Shown here: one piece after another, positions 49,601-56,230 of the stretch
How positions within the stretch are numbered: the first letter of the stretch is position 1
Layout of the letters: each line of letters begins with the position of its first letter
NCBI GenBank assembly: GCA_963930775.1
Contig: OZ005696.1
Coordinates: forward strand, 9,044,980-9,108,979
Length of the DNA: 64,000 nt
Direction of reading: 5' to 3'
Origin: Cliona cf. orientalis
Lineage: Eukaryota; Porifera; Demospongiae; Clionaida; Clionaidae
Position numbers and translations under genes: made by a program
Notes under the pieces: generated by a model
What the model was told of the DNA's origin: nothing
Databases searched by the model: none
What the model saw: the letters and a program-made list of their open reading frames with translations, nothing else

Positions 49601-52600
49601 TGAGCTATTAATTCTTATGTCACAGGTACACCAATATCTGAAATAATAGTGGATGATTATACAAGACGTGGTCTTTTTAATCACCTGCAATTGCATAACA
49701 GCAGAGCACTCTGTGCTCATGAAGAAATGTCGGCCCTCTTCGACACAATTCAGAAACGTCAACTAGAACTGAGTGGTGAACGGCAGCTCTATTGCCGTCT
49801 TTATGATGCAGGAAAATGGACAAACATAACAGGTACTATCACTAATGCTGCTTGTTGCTCTGTGTGCTTAACACTAATTATAATATATACAGGATACCAA
49901 AAACAGGAGGCACGCAACAAGTAGACAAAGTCTGCCTTTGTATAGCTGGTTTTTTGCAACCTCAACCCTTCATACAACGACTGTATCCTGCACTCATGGA
50001 ATCCAATGATGGTTTTCTTGACCGCTTTTTGATCTGTTCTCCACGTCCCAAATTACTATTGGAAGAAGAAGTGGAGGAATGGTGCACCAAGCTTTCCTGT
50101 CAGCCATTGAAGTCTTTATCAGTCGTCTACCAGTTGATCACTCGTTGGCATCGTAGTAGTTTACCACATGTTTACACATTTTCTCCCCAAGCAAAGGAGC
50201 AGTATCGGCTGTTTGCCAATGAGATGACGGTATTAATGAATTCACAGTTTGAGGGAAGTGGAGGAGAAGTGTTCGGTAACTATTCAAAGGACAAAAGAAC
50301 AGTGATCAGGTATGTCAGCCTATATTGTCTTCTGGCATGTATTTACAGTCCATGCATGTTTGCACTAGACTCAGTGGAATCATTCATGTCCTTTATGCTG
50401 CTATGAATATGTTTCTTGATGATGAGACTTCCGATGACGAAATACCAGATGTGGTGACCAAAGTAATTTCACAGGAGGAGGTGCAGATGGCTATTGCACT
50501 AACTGAGTATTTCCAGGCTCAGCGTCAAGCATATGACAAGGTATGTCACTTGTGATATCAGACCCCAGCATTGGTGGGGGGGGGGGGGGGGTCTTTAACT
50601 ATTTTAGGCTACTCAGGTTTTTAATGTACATGCTATGACATCTGTCGGGCTGACTAATTGTATGTAGGTATTCATCCCTAATCTGGCTACCTACAGGCAT
50701 GGATGTATGCATGTATGTATTTTTCATCCAAGCAAGGATACAATGTACATGCAATGCACACATGTATATAGCTAACAAGGCTGTCAGTTAAAATTCTATT
50801 TTTAAATCATACTTAATATGTTTTCCCATCCTCTTTGACATAGCTATTCAATGGCATCAGGTCTCACTTCTATATACTCCCCTTGTGGCCAATGGTTGCA
50901 TGTAATGAAGCAATCAGTGGCTTGGGTGTTACTATGACATTGTAATGAGTTTTGGTTGGTACATACTGGTTATTTAAAAAAATGGGATAACCAAATTGAC
51001 ATGGGAATTGCAGATAACACAGCATTGTGGTGCCAAGAGGTAGTACATGCACCTATTGATGACTGTTTATTGTGGTTATTCTGGTAGGTTGGTGACTTGA
51101 AAACATCCTCTTCTTCAGATCCCAATATTAGAGATAAGCCATCCTTAGCAGTTACCATACTACTCACAAAGGGGGCATTTGTGACACATAGGAGTGTCAT
51201 AAAAAATATGACCACTAAGCAGCGTCCACAAGCAGAAAAAGTGGTTGAAGAAATGAATGGATTAGAGCAACAGCACATTGGCAAACTAAAGTCTATAACA
51301 AGGACACAGACAGCTTTTTATAAGCTGATCCCATCAGAAGAAAACAAGTGTAAGGTGACAGAATTAATTGGAGATGAAAACTGGGACACCTACACGCAAC
51401 GCTTTAAAGAAATTGACCAAACCTACATAACGGCCTCTCAGCATAATCGCTTGTTGGATTCTGCTGATAACAAGGAGGAGCTTGAATCTTTTGGTGTTGT
51501 TGAACGCTCAACTACACAATGACTACAACAATATTATGACACTGTCTCTTATGCTGAGGTTAGCTAATGCTAATTTCTTGGTTTTTGCGATTATAAATTG
51601 TAACATTGTTATGATTTCTTATTTATGCCATTCAGTATAATTATAATACACACATTGAACCTGCTTACACTTACTGGTTGTTGCTTTAGCTGATTCAATT
51701 TTGCTGTAACAGTTGTCCTCTTTCTTTCAATATCTATATTGCCTTTTGATTCACGTGCATGATACTGTCCTATACTGTCTTATTGTCCCACATGCAGTAT
51801 ACGGTCTTACAGTTTACATGCATGTAGTGTCCCACTGTCATACTGTCCTATAGTCTTACTGTCCCACTGTCACAATTGTCCTATAATAATTATACAGTCT
51901 TACTGTCCTACTGTTATACTGTCAGTACAGCTAGGTTGTCCTATGGTCTTACTGTCCCACTGTCATACTGTCGTACAGTCTTACTGTCCTATAGTCTTAC
52001 CATCCCACTGTTATACTATCGTACAGGTTGTCCAGGACTCCTATAATATTATTATTATAATATTATAATATGGTCTTACTGTCCCACTGTCATACTGTCA
52101 TACAGTCTTACTGTCTCACTGTCATACTGTCATCACAGTACTGTCCCGTACGGACGATCACACTGTCATACTGTCCTGAGTATATACTGTCTTATTGTCC
52201 CACAGTCTTATTATGGGCCTATATTCAGTGTCCCACTGTCATACTGTCCTACAGTCTTACAGTCCCACTGTCACATTATACTGTCCTAGTCTTACAGTCC
52301 CACTGTCACATTATACTGTCCTGCACCGACATTTCATTAGCTATATATATACATGACATGATAATTACGCATTACATCATTTCAGTACTCGCTAAACATA
52401 TATAATAATATTATTATAATTATAATAATAATTATGCATTACATCATTTCAGTATACTCGCTAAATGTGCCATGAGCCCCGACTACTGACAGGTATGAAC
52501 AGACCTCGTCTCTCGCTTCGCTCGAGGCTCGGTGGCTAGCGCCAGCGCCTGCTTAGCAGGCCTTTCGAAACGCGCGGCGCTTCGCGCCGATCGTTCGATC

Positions 52601-53729
52601 GATAATGCGTCGCTAGCTGTAGCTATGGCCCGAGGCATTAAGGCTACTCTTCTTTGTGCACACGGCCCTACAGTTCTGACCAATCCTGAGCCTTGTAGTG
52701 CGGCTCGTTCATAGCAACCGGGCGCTTCCAAGACGCGTATCCATGCCCTCATGTAATGACACGGACTATATAAGAAAATTGTCGCTCTGAAAAACATTTT
52801 TCGTTGTATATACAAGTATGTTTAATGTCACAATCATGGGATAGTGTGGATAGCATGCATGATCATCTATTAACAGTACATAGTTCATGCACAAACATTA
52901 TCCTGCCTGGGAAAGATTGTCCATTGGTACCGTGCGCATGCGCAGATGGAAGCGGTTGCAGAGGCCACACCCCTTAGCAAAGCAAGCAAGTGTGCTATGG
53001 CAACGTTCTCGCTCTGCTCGAACGTTGCTACCGACTACTGACAGGTATGAACAGACCTCGTCTCTCGAGGCTCGGTGGCTAGCGCCAGCGTCTGCTTAGC
53101 AGGCCTTTCGAAACGCGCGGCGCTTCGCGCCGATCGTTCGATCGACAATGCGTCGCTAGCTGTAGCTATGGCCCGAGGCATTGTGCACACGGCCCTACAG
53201 TTCTGCGGCCGCGCCGAGCGCGCGGCGCTTTGCGCCTCGTGCATCTCCATGGTTACCATGTTTTTTGCACACGGCCCTACCATTCTGACCAATCGGGTGC
53301 GTTATGACACAAAACGACACTTTCTGAAAATATTTTTCGTTGTATATAGTATAATAATGATAATTAATAATGCTAATTGAAGCTTAATTAGCAGTTTTTG
53401 TACTATTAAAACCTCACCTCAGTGGGTACAGCGCCAAGCACTGACCGTATTGGCGCTTGATCATTCCAGTCCAGAGTGCTGCTGTACCCCGGGAGCACGG
53501 AAATGGCGGAAAGAGCTTGCGATGGGGTAATCTCCGACTCAAATAGTACTTGTAGACCGCCGTTTTTGCATGCCAATAGTGCGCTCAAACACAGTTTGAT
53601 GTAGGCCGCGGGGTCAGAGTCCTCGTAGAGATCGCACGATGGAAGGAGTCGCTCGATCGCAGCCTCTAGGCGGCAACTGCGCGGGTAGATCTTCTCAAGG
53701 ATAATCTCAGCAGGGATCTTGGCAGCCAT
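20215..53729 (-). CDS. TERT: Telomerase reverse transcriptase, copy A (27 exons, intron 1 about 25.7 kb)
   Basis: Catalytic subunit of telomerase. Exons: 53418-53729, 27665-27753, 27515-27600, 27140-27427, 26619-27087, 26483-26559, 26145-26317, 26013-26080, 25556-25880, 25246-25404, 25067-25216, 24854-24985, 24615-24800, 24422-24531, 24252-24348, 24108-24195, 23947-24020, 23808-23882, 23682-23752, 23384-23616, 23077-23160, 22929-22998, 22827-22869, 22574-22724, 20746-20804, 20404-20553, 20215-20286. Phases agree throughout, giving about 1,296 residues from the ATG at 53729. The TEN domain (exons 1-4) is followed by a Lys/Arg-rich linker, then TRBD (RHLVPMAIWGS, motif T; FYVTEHSSRRNQIFYYRK). 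RT motifs: LRFLPKLTGVRPIIN (1/2), HTDIATCYDS (A), GIPQGSKISS (B'), RFVDDFLLIT (C), GVPEYNCHIN (D), EWCGFLV (E). The last six exons give the C-terminal extension. Confidence 0.9.
20805..22573. repeat. TERT-A intron between exons 24 and 25, packed with repeats
   Basis: Near 21362-21412 lies AAAGCCTGG twice, around TTTGGGTTTGGGTTTGGG. 21640-21905 is a diverged relative of the CpG-rich repeat at 52500-52760 (shared CCCGAGGCA, GTGCACACAGCCCTACAG, CCTGAGCCTTGTAGTG). 21985-22070, 22150-22200 and 22435-22505 are related copies of a hairpin built on CTACTTTACC / GGTAAAGTAGGTATTG, preceded in each case by a stretch like ATGAYTGAACATAC. No coding exon is apparent in the intron. Confidence 0.6.
28042..28086. 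repeat. GC-rich hairpin next to the left MULE terminus
   Basis: GTGCGCCAGCCCCTCC and GGGAGGGGCTGGCACGC are inverted around TTTTCCGT. It forms a strong stem just inside the left end of the MULE. Confidence 0.7.
28422..28729. mobile_element. 308-bp MITE with 14-bp terminal inverted repeats
   Basis: Starts AGCCCCGTTTACAC and ends with its exact reverse complement. The interior is made of repeated AAGCCAGCTTA and AAACCGGTTT modules that can pair with each other. No ORF. A relative lies in CDKAL1 intron 5. Confidence 0.8.
31890..32728. other. Left part of MULE intron 4, no gene recognised
   Basis: AT-rich DNA between the last MULE exon and the Harbinger-type MITE. It includes GCGCGTGCATAATATAGCGC near 32199-32218. 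No convincing ORF. Confidence 0.35.
32729..33007. mobile_element. 279-bp PIF/Harbinger-type MITE with TAA target duplication
   Basis: Termini GGCGGGGCAAACTGAATTC and the inverse of GAATTTAGTTTGTCACGCC, continuing inward to GTTTATCGTCAC / GTGACGATAAAC. The inverted repeats are about 34 bp. TAA occurs at 32726-32728 and 33008-33010. A 3-bp TWA duplication is typical of PIF/Harbinger elements. Confidence 0.8.
33576..34147. mobile_element. About 570-bp inverted-repeat element, ends AACCCTCGGCGC
   Basis: Left TTAACCCTCGGCGC (33575-33588) and right GCGCGCCGAGGGTT (34134-34147) form short terminal inverted repeats. The left end also folds back on GCGCGAGGGTTA immediately inside. No intact ORF; the superfamily is not identified. 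Confidence 0.55.
34215..35180 (+). CDS. Intact DD34E transposase of the IS630/Tc1-mariner superfamily
   Basis: Cut-and-paste transposase. The ORF is uninterrupted: 321 residues from the ATG at 34215, chosen because MPAKYSEDLRWRAVWLHLI begins the helix-turn-helix region. HTH residues of about 5-60 (LSVSEIADVLFICKRSVERYLS) and a second HTH at about 75-120 precede the catalytic core. The DDE triad is VWVDETGSN, VVMDNASIHH and PELNPIEHVF, with 34 residues between the second D and the E. Because all three acidic residues and the frame are intact, the copy may be recent. It lies inside MULE intron 4, convergent with the gene at 35305-36345, and I could not delimit clear terminal repeats. Confidence 0.85.
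   Translation: MPAKYSEDLRWRAVWLHLIRGLSVSEIADVLFICKRSVERYLSLYHATGSVAPKNQQHGPPRLLTEFEQISILQSLMVKPTMYLEELQSELYDLTGTWVHVSTICRTVQRLGLTRKKVQLVALQCSMEMQARFMAEISLFDPQMLVWVDETGSNRRNSVRTHGYSLKGMRAVSHQLRVGGKRINAIGVMSMQGMEDAYIVEENVNGDVFERFVRTSLLPILKPFNGTNSHSVVVMDNASIHHLDKIAQMIAGVGALLRFLPPYSPELNPIEHVFSKVKAFLKANDTVYLNTRFPTTLVTMAFCTITQHDCINYIRHSGYMY
35305..36345 (-). CDS. Unrecognised transposon-associated protein, convergent with the DD34E transposase
   Basis: Open frame of 346 residues from the ATG at 36345 (MSQQYFLNQPYYYY); upstream in-frame triplets are not ATG. The first 130 residues are low-complexity (Q, P, S). A central ordered region follows (SNKKEFKMYTLRNI; LKTELFNQLGDEII; FDIGYLVRNEKKWI; GGKLTLWC), suggesting a ubiquitin-like or PB1-like fold by pattern only. 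Then comes a basic KKKKKQ stretch, a helix RMTELVASLRERHGAKYS and a Ser-rich tail. From memory, similar proteins recur beside transposons in cnidarian and sponge genomes. It may be an accessory protein of the neighbouring transposase, or an independent element. No catalytic motif is seen. Confidence 0.6.
   Translation of the reverse strand: MSQQYFLNQPYYYYAADGIQDREIQGAPSAPTRQPITQVHPFVFGRGAGREACIGGSCDYTNQSQGLPLISPNSAAALSQPSPGPQHTHQQQQGTQQSSEAITVGLKVFSPSNKKEFKMYTLRNIQANDFNNPTSLKTELFNQLGDEIICGTLNFDIGYLVRNEKKWIHNAEDARDALALVTNGGKLTLWCTGISPKNQAQGQKRAHAGSVPSSEEPTKKKKKQSFTEEREERMTELVASLRERHGAKYSTLQYRLWAEMFINETHKTLDTPPPYPLFGEEKRPRASSASGQLNEALTGLANSIAIALVPNQLQQSASSSSTASPTKTAQLRSKYMEQLKKPDRPS
36346..37219. 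other. Right part of MULE intron 4: short tandem and homopolymer repeats
   Basis: Contains ACATGTACATGTACATGTAC near 36461-36480 and a G-run of over 20 at about 36656-36679. No gene seen. Confidence 0.5.
38023..38233. mobile_element. 211-bp MITE with ends TACC(A/G)TATAGCCAGAAAT
   Basis: Left TACCATATAGCCAGAAAT, right the inverse of TACCGTATAGCCAGAAAT. The interior has repeated TTTGGCGG modules. It lies in MULE intron 2. Confidence 0.75.
38340..39606. mobile_element. 1.27-kb foldback element with terminal inverted repeats of about 250 bp
   Basis: 38343-38590 is repeated in inverse at 39370-39605 (shared blocks include CGGTGGCCCTGGAGGTCACG, TATCCTCTCCTCCTACCGTC and GCCATTCCAGTACACATG). The right arm carries an extra copy of a GACGGTACGGAGA...GGACATCAGCGTTACGGAC module. 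Another MITE is nested in the 0.8-kb loop. No transposase. Confidence 0.8.
38966..39221. mobile_element. 256-bp nested MITE, ends TGCACCTATCAATGTATTGC
   Basis: Starts TGCACCTATCAATGTATTGC and ends in the reverse complement. A partial copy with the same terminus lies at about 55105-55208. Confidence 0.8.
39607..40857. other. MULE intron 2 spacer with TG/CG/CA microsatellite
   Basis: 40561-40634 is an alternating purine-pyrimidine tract: (GT)n, then CGCGCGCGCG, then (CA)n. The rest is AT-rich without a recognisable gene. Confidence 0.5.
40858..41362. mobile_element. 505-bp TTAA-flanked MITE
   Basis: Termini AGGCATTGTG(T)CACGATATAAG and its inverse, flanked by TTAA at 40854-40857 and 41363-41366. 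TTAA duplication is characteristic of piggyBac and Kolobok elements. The GC-rich interior has no clear ORF. Confidence 0.8.
41748..42246. mobile_element. 499-bp MITE, ends CAGGGTTTCATTTAGG
   Basis: Starts CAGGGTTTCATTTAGG and ends CCTAAATGAAACCCTG, with G-rich subterminal runs on one side and C-rich on the other. No transposase. Confidence 0.8.
42504..42639. mobile_element. 136-bp palindromic MITE
   Basis: Arms of about 44 bp: GTTAGACACTG...TATGTGATTTAGAAGACC and its inverse, around a loop containing AACCCTCGCTTCGCTCGGG. Confidence 0.8.
43262..44118 (+). repeat. CpG-rich repeat unit, first copy (split by the 8.36-kb transposon)
   Basis: 43770-43885 matches 53200-53345 (GGCCGCGCCGAGCGCGCGGC; GCGTTATGACACAAAACGAC), and 43900-44118 matches 52811-53038 (ACAAGTATGTTTAATGTCAC through TGCTACCGACTAC). 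The unit is interrupted exactly after CCGACTAC by the transposon. No gene seen. Confidence 0.75.
44225..44960 (+). repeat. Left subterminal minisatellite array
   Basis: Imperfect tandem units built on GACAGTATGACAGTAAGACT and GTAG, about 24 bp, roughly thirty copies with point changes. It produces long spurious ORFs in several frames. Confidence 0.85.
45561..48765 (-). pseudogene. DDE-like transposase fused to OTU protease and CXC domains (two frame breaks)
   Basis: Exons 47919-48765 (ATG at 48765) and 45561-47830. The first carries CPRCDSSS, a zinc-finger-like element, and SWLSCDHTFAS. The second has RNLDHRW, then DNCCSWRNKLQEVFG, VKLDLFHAVKR, GTNRNEALHKK: a plausible D-D-E triad. It continues as an OTU domain (VPVAGDGNCLFYAVAHSLL with catalytic Cys; HYDAVSHI with the His) and a CXC/CRC-type zinc domain (KCPCFKAERSCTQDCRCKSC), then a tail. 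The frame is broken near 47630 (a run of seven T) and near 47210 (two extra bases). Either this copy is dead or these are assembly errors. The OTU and CXC part is one uninterrupted 542-codon frame. The transposase family is not assigned; KDZ/Zisupton-like is one possibility. Confidence 0.7.
49192..51522 (+). CDS. DUF3987-like P-loop ATPase encoded by the transposon
   Basis: Five exons, 49192-49558, 49626-49832, 49907-50309, 50375-50540 and 51088-51522, join in frame to 525 residues without a stop; all junctions are GT-AG. The Walker A motif is GQPGCGKS (residues of about 100-107). A Walker B-like ALCAHEEMS follows, then FLQPQPFIQRLYP, ESNDGFLDRFLIC and a sensor-like GIIHVLYAAMNMFL. This motif order resembles the DUF3987 family of helicase/primase-associated ATPases, known mainly from bacteria, phages and mobile elements. 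A role in replication or strand processing during transposition is inference. Unlike its transposase partner it shows no lesion. The acceptor of exon 3 was chosen by frame. Confidence 0.75.
50541..51087 (+). other. Intron 4 of the DUF3987-like gene, with G-run
   Basis: Contains a run of about 16 G at 50575-50590 and short ATGTATGTATG repeats. No other feature seen. Confidence 0.5.
51760..52330 (-). repeat. Right subterminal minisatellite array, inverted relative to the left array
   Basis: Tandem units CTACAGTCTTACTGTC(CC)ACTGTCATACTGTC are the reverse complement of the 44225-44960 units. The element therefore has an inverted pair of arrays inside its terminal repeats. Confidence 0.85.
52487..53350 (+). 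repeat. CpG-rich tandem repeat units 2 and 3
   Basis: TGACAGGTATGAACAGACCT begins both 52487 and 53039. The unit includes GCCTTTCGAAACGCGCGGCG, TGCGTCGCTAGCTGTAGC and, in unit 2, the segment ACAAGTATGTTTAATGTCAC to ACCGACTAC. Unit 3 ends in the segment also found at 43770-43885. This shows an ancestral tandem array split by the transposon. Confidence 0.8.
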
Positions 53730-53936
53730 CACCACTAGCCTAGCGCTGGCGCACGTGTCCTTGGGCATGCGCAGTGCAGTGGCCGACTCGGGACGCGACG
53801 CGAAATTATTGGTCAAAGCATCCACTTAAAATTAATATAGTCTTATAACTACTATTTCTTGTACACCTTAAATGGTGTGTTCACCGAAATAATAATAATA
53901 ATTATTATTATTATTGGTATGCTGTGATGGTGGACG
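53730..53936. promoter_or_regulatory. Divergent promoter, TERT-A / gene X-A
   Basis: 207 bp between the TERT-A ATG and the gene X-A ATG. It includes AATAATAATAATAATTATTATTATTATT-like palindromic AT DNA near 53889-53915, absent from the copy B promoter. Confidence 0.45.
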
Positions 53937-54660
53937 AAGCTGAGGATAGCAACCCTGAGAGTTTCCCTGGGCTAAACAAAACCCACGGCTTTTCAAAGCC
54001 ATCGACAGGAATCAAAGAGATCGAGATCTCTACCACAAACAAACAGAGGTTCACAATAAGCTAGATCTATTAATACTAATTCAGGTACTTGATCAAGAAT
54101 CTTTTTGTTTGTTTAACAGGAGCGTCGAAGTGAGGCAAGAAAAGGGAGACGCAGAGACAAGAAGCATCCAGAGAGAGGCATCTACCAGCCACCTCACGTG
54201 AGGAACAGAGAGACCACGCCGAGGTCAGACATGAGCAATCCTGCCCCAGTGTATAAGCTGGAGGTAGAAGTTGCTCCAAAACAGTGGCACAGACAGAACA
54301 TTGAAAAGGTGCTTGATTTCAGTAAAAAATTTAAAACTCCTGTATGTTTAAATCAATAATATCACCTGAGCTGAATAGTTTCGACCACAAGGCTAGCTCC
54401 TCCATGTAATTGTTCTATAATTATCAGGGGCTTATCTACGGGCCGGGGGGGGGGGGATCGATACCGCAGCTACCTAATGAAAATGGGATAGAACTACAAT
54501 TTTTGTGACCATAAACTTATTATGACAGTGTTTGCTGGTGTAGGTTGGTAGAGGAGGTGAGGCTGCCAACAGCCTGAGGGAGCACTACAGCCTGACCGAG
54601 ATCCAGAGAGATGCCATTCAAGAGATGATTGAAGAATTCGAGCGATCCCTGAAACTATGA
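53937..54660 (+). pseudogene. Gene X, copy A (one-base deletion in exon 1)
   Basis: Same gene as 61495-62238. Exon 1 begins MVDEAED...FPGLNKTHGF, but the T-run near 53990 has one T fewer than copy B (GGCTTTTCAAAG versus GGCTTTTTCAAAG), shifting the frame. Exons 2 (54120-54308) and 3 (54544-54660) remain open, and exon 2 lacks four codons present in copy B (12 bp). Unless the base loss is a sequence error, the protein is lost. Confidence 0.75.
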
Positions 54661-55489
54661 AATTGAGAATTCATTATGCTCCAAGAGGAGTGAGAAATGA
54701 TAATTTTCGATCGTCATCACCTGAATAATATCGTTATCCATGGTATACATGCACTGTTCATCGTGTAAACCTACAATATCATGGTTATGTATAATAACAT
54801 TCCAATGTACGAGACCAAGCAATCTCGAGCCAGTGTGAAAAATTTTGTGATTATTGAATTTTTATCAAAATTTCTTCCTGCAAGTTCTGTGATCATGACA
54901 TCGCGTGCAATAGGTACCAGGCCCTTTCTCCTCCCCCTCGATCAAAGGGCCTGGGTACGAGGCTATGATCATCTGTACATTAGTACTAGACGTCAATTAG
55001 TAGTAGCCTTGGTTAGCACTAATGTGGCTTAAGTGAGTGTTATGTAAACTTGTATGTCTAGCATAGTGCACCTGTACAAGCTGAGGACCTGCAGTAGCCG
55101 ATTACAGGAGCTTCCCCCAGGGGTGGGATAATTGATACTTGAAAAGTAGTGATCAAATTCCCACCCTATCCCCAGGGTAGGTGGGGCAATACATTGATAG
55201 GTGCATAAAAGGCTAGTGCACGGTATAACACATACTGGCATGTATAGCTATAGATCTTTTCTCATTTCGGCATAATGATTATTATTACATCAAAGCATAA
55301 TTATAGGCTTAATCAGTGACCAGTTCAAAACAAATTCATGAAAGCCGAGGGTTTCGCACTATTAGTGCTTCATTGAATGCTGCATTGATTAAACGGAAAA
55401 AGTGTCCGGATAATCAAGTCAATGGCCCGACACACTGGCTATTTGTCCGGAAAATGTCTGATGTCCGACCGTTATCATAAGGTCTGCAA
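54661..55489. other. Junction region between duplicate units
   Basis: Homology to the region after gene X-B ends near 54908 (GTGATCATGACATCGC in both). Homology to the TERT intron resumes at about 55490 (copy A 23011). Between them lie a hairpin-like GCCCTTTCTCC...AAAGGGCCTGGGTAC and a partial copy of the TGCACCTATCAATG MITE (about 55105-55208). No gene seen. Confidence 0.6.
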
Positions 55490-55819
55490 TGGTGAGGTTA
55501 ATATCATGACATTGTTGAACTAACGGTGTCAGTGTGGTCTCCAGTGTCATCTATACCTGTTGATGTGTATCTTGATAAGTTGATCTTCACATCGAGCGTT
55601 GAAGTGTTGACTAAGAACCCACACCACTCGATCCACTCTCCTGCACAGTGATGTAATAATATTATACAATCACAGGATCCAGGCACTATAGCACACCATC
55701 TCCTATAGTACTGTACATAGTTAAATTGAGATGGGTGGCTAGTCATATAATATCCGTCCACCACTCCCTCCCCCCCCCCCCCCCCCCCCCCCGTCAGCCC
55801 CTATAATATTAGCTTTTTT

Positions 55820-56230
55820 CCCTCACTACTTGTCAAGAAAAAAAGAAAAACATGTGAAAATAATACTTTTGTTGTAGATTTGCTACAAACGTTGTTACGA
55901 CTCTGTATTATTTAACTCTTTCTTATTGAACAGCTCTTTAAAAGATTCTGTGATTTTGCATGGAATACGTGCAGCTTATATACACTCTACAACAACTGAG
56001 TTTCAGTGAAGTGGTACAGAATTGCGTGTGCGTGTGTGACACAAAGTAAGGTGTGGATAAGTAAGTGATAAAGGTGTGATCATGACACTGAGGGCAAACA
56101 AGAAGTAATCATGCACTAGTATTAATGACAAAATGTAACACCTAAGATAATGTACAGAAATCACTGATCAGTACGGTAAGTATAATAATGAAGCTACAGA
56201 AAATGTAATACTAATGTTCACTACACTTTC
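55820..56230. repeat. Insertion of about 340 bp in the TERT-B intron between exons 20 and 21
   Basis: Copy A has about 60 bp at this place; copy B has an additional stretch from about 55860 to 56215 with no visible terminal repeats. A run of about 22 C lies just beside it (55771-55792). Confidence 0.6.

Larger units (their letters stand above)
44119..52478. mobile_element. 8,360-bp DNA transposon with OTU-CXC transposase and DUF3987-like ATPase genes
   Basis: Both ends read GGCTCATGGCACATTTAGCG inward and continue to about 46 bp with a 2-bp indel. CCGACTAC occurs at 44111-44118 and 52479-52486 as an 8-bp target-site duplication. A paralogous stretch at about 53020-53060 reads GTTGCTACCGACTACTGACA without the insert, an empty-site proof of the boundaries. 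The right end carries a second tandem copy of the subterminal sequence (52374-52400). Inside are two minisatellite arrays in inverted orientation and two convergent genes, 45561-48765 (-) and 49192-51522 (+ as written; the two are divergently transcribed from 48.8-49.2 kb). 8-bp duplications occur in hAT, P and Zisupton-type elements; the superfamily here is unassigned. Confidence 0.9.
27779..53351. mobile_element. 25.6-kb composite insertion in TERT-A intron 1
   Basis: Comparison with TERT copy B gives the boundaries. B reads ATAATCAAAACTTAATGATA, whereas A has ATAATCAAAACCTAA at about 27765-27779 and, 25.6 kb later, TAATGATAATTAATAAT from about 53350. A TAA (or degenerate TTAA) at both joins is compatible with a PIF/Harbinger or TTAA-type target duplication, but several events clearly contribute. 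From left to right: a short AT-rich stretch, a MULE (27932-43261) with nested elements, then tandem CpG-rich repeats with the 8.36-kb transposon inside one of them. Sequences starting ACAAGTATG occur at the left edge (27779) and in the right-hand repeats (43900, 52811). Confidence 0.75.

Noticed and set aside
52070-52405. 111-codon open frame
   Set aside because: Same minisatellite in the opposite orientation.
53039-53380. Overlapping 85- and 101-codon ORFs on opposite strands
   Set aside because: CpG-rich repeat DNA; the same frames recur in each tandem unit with indels.
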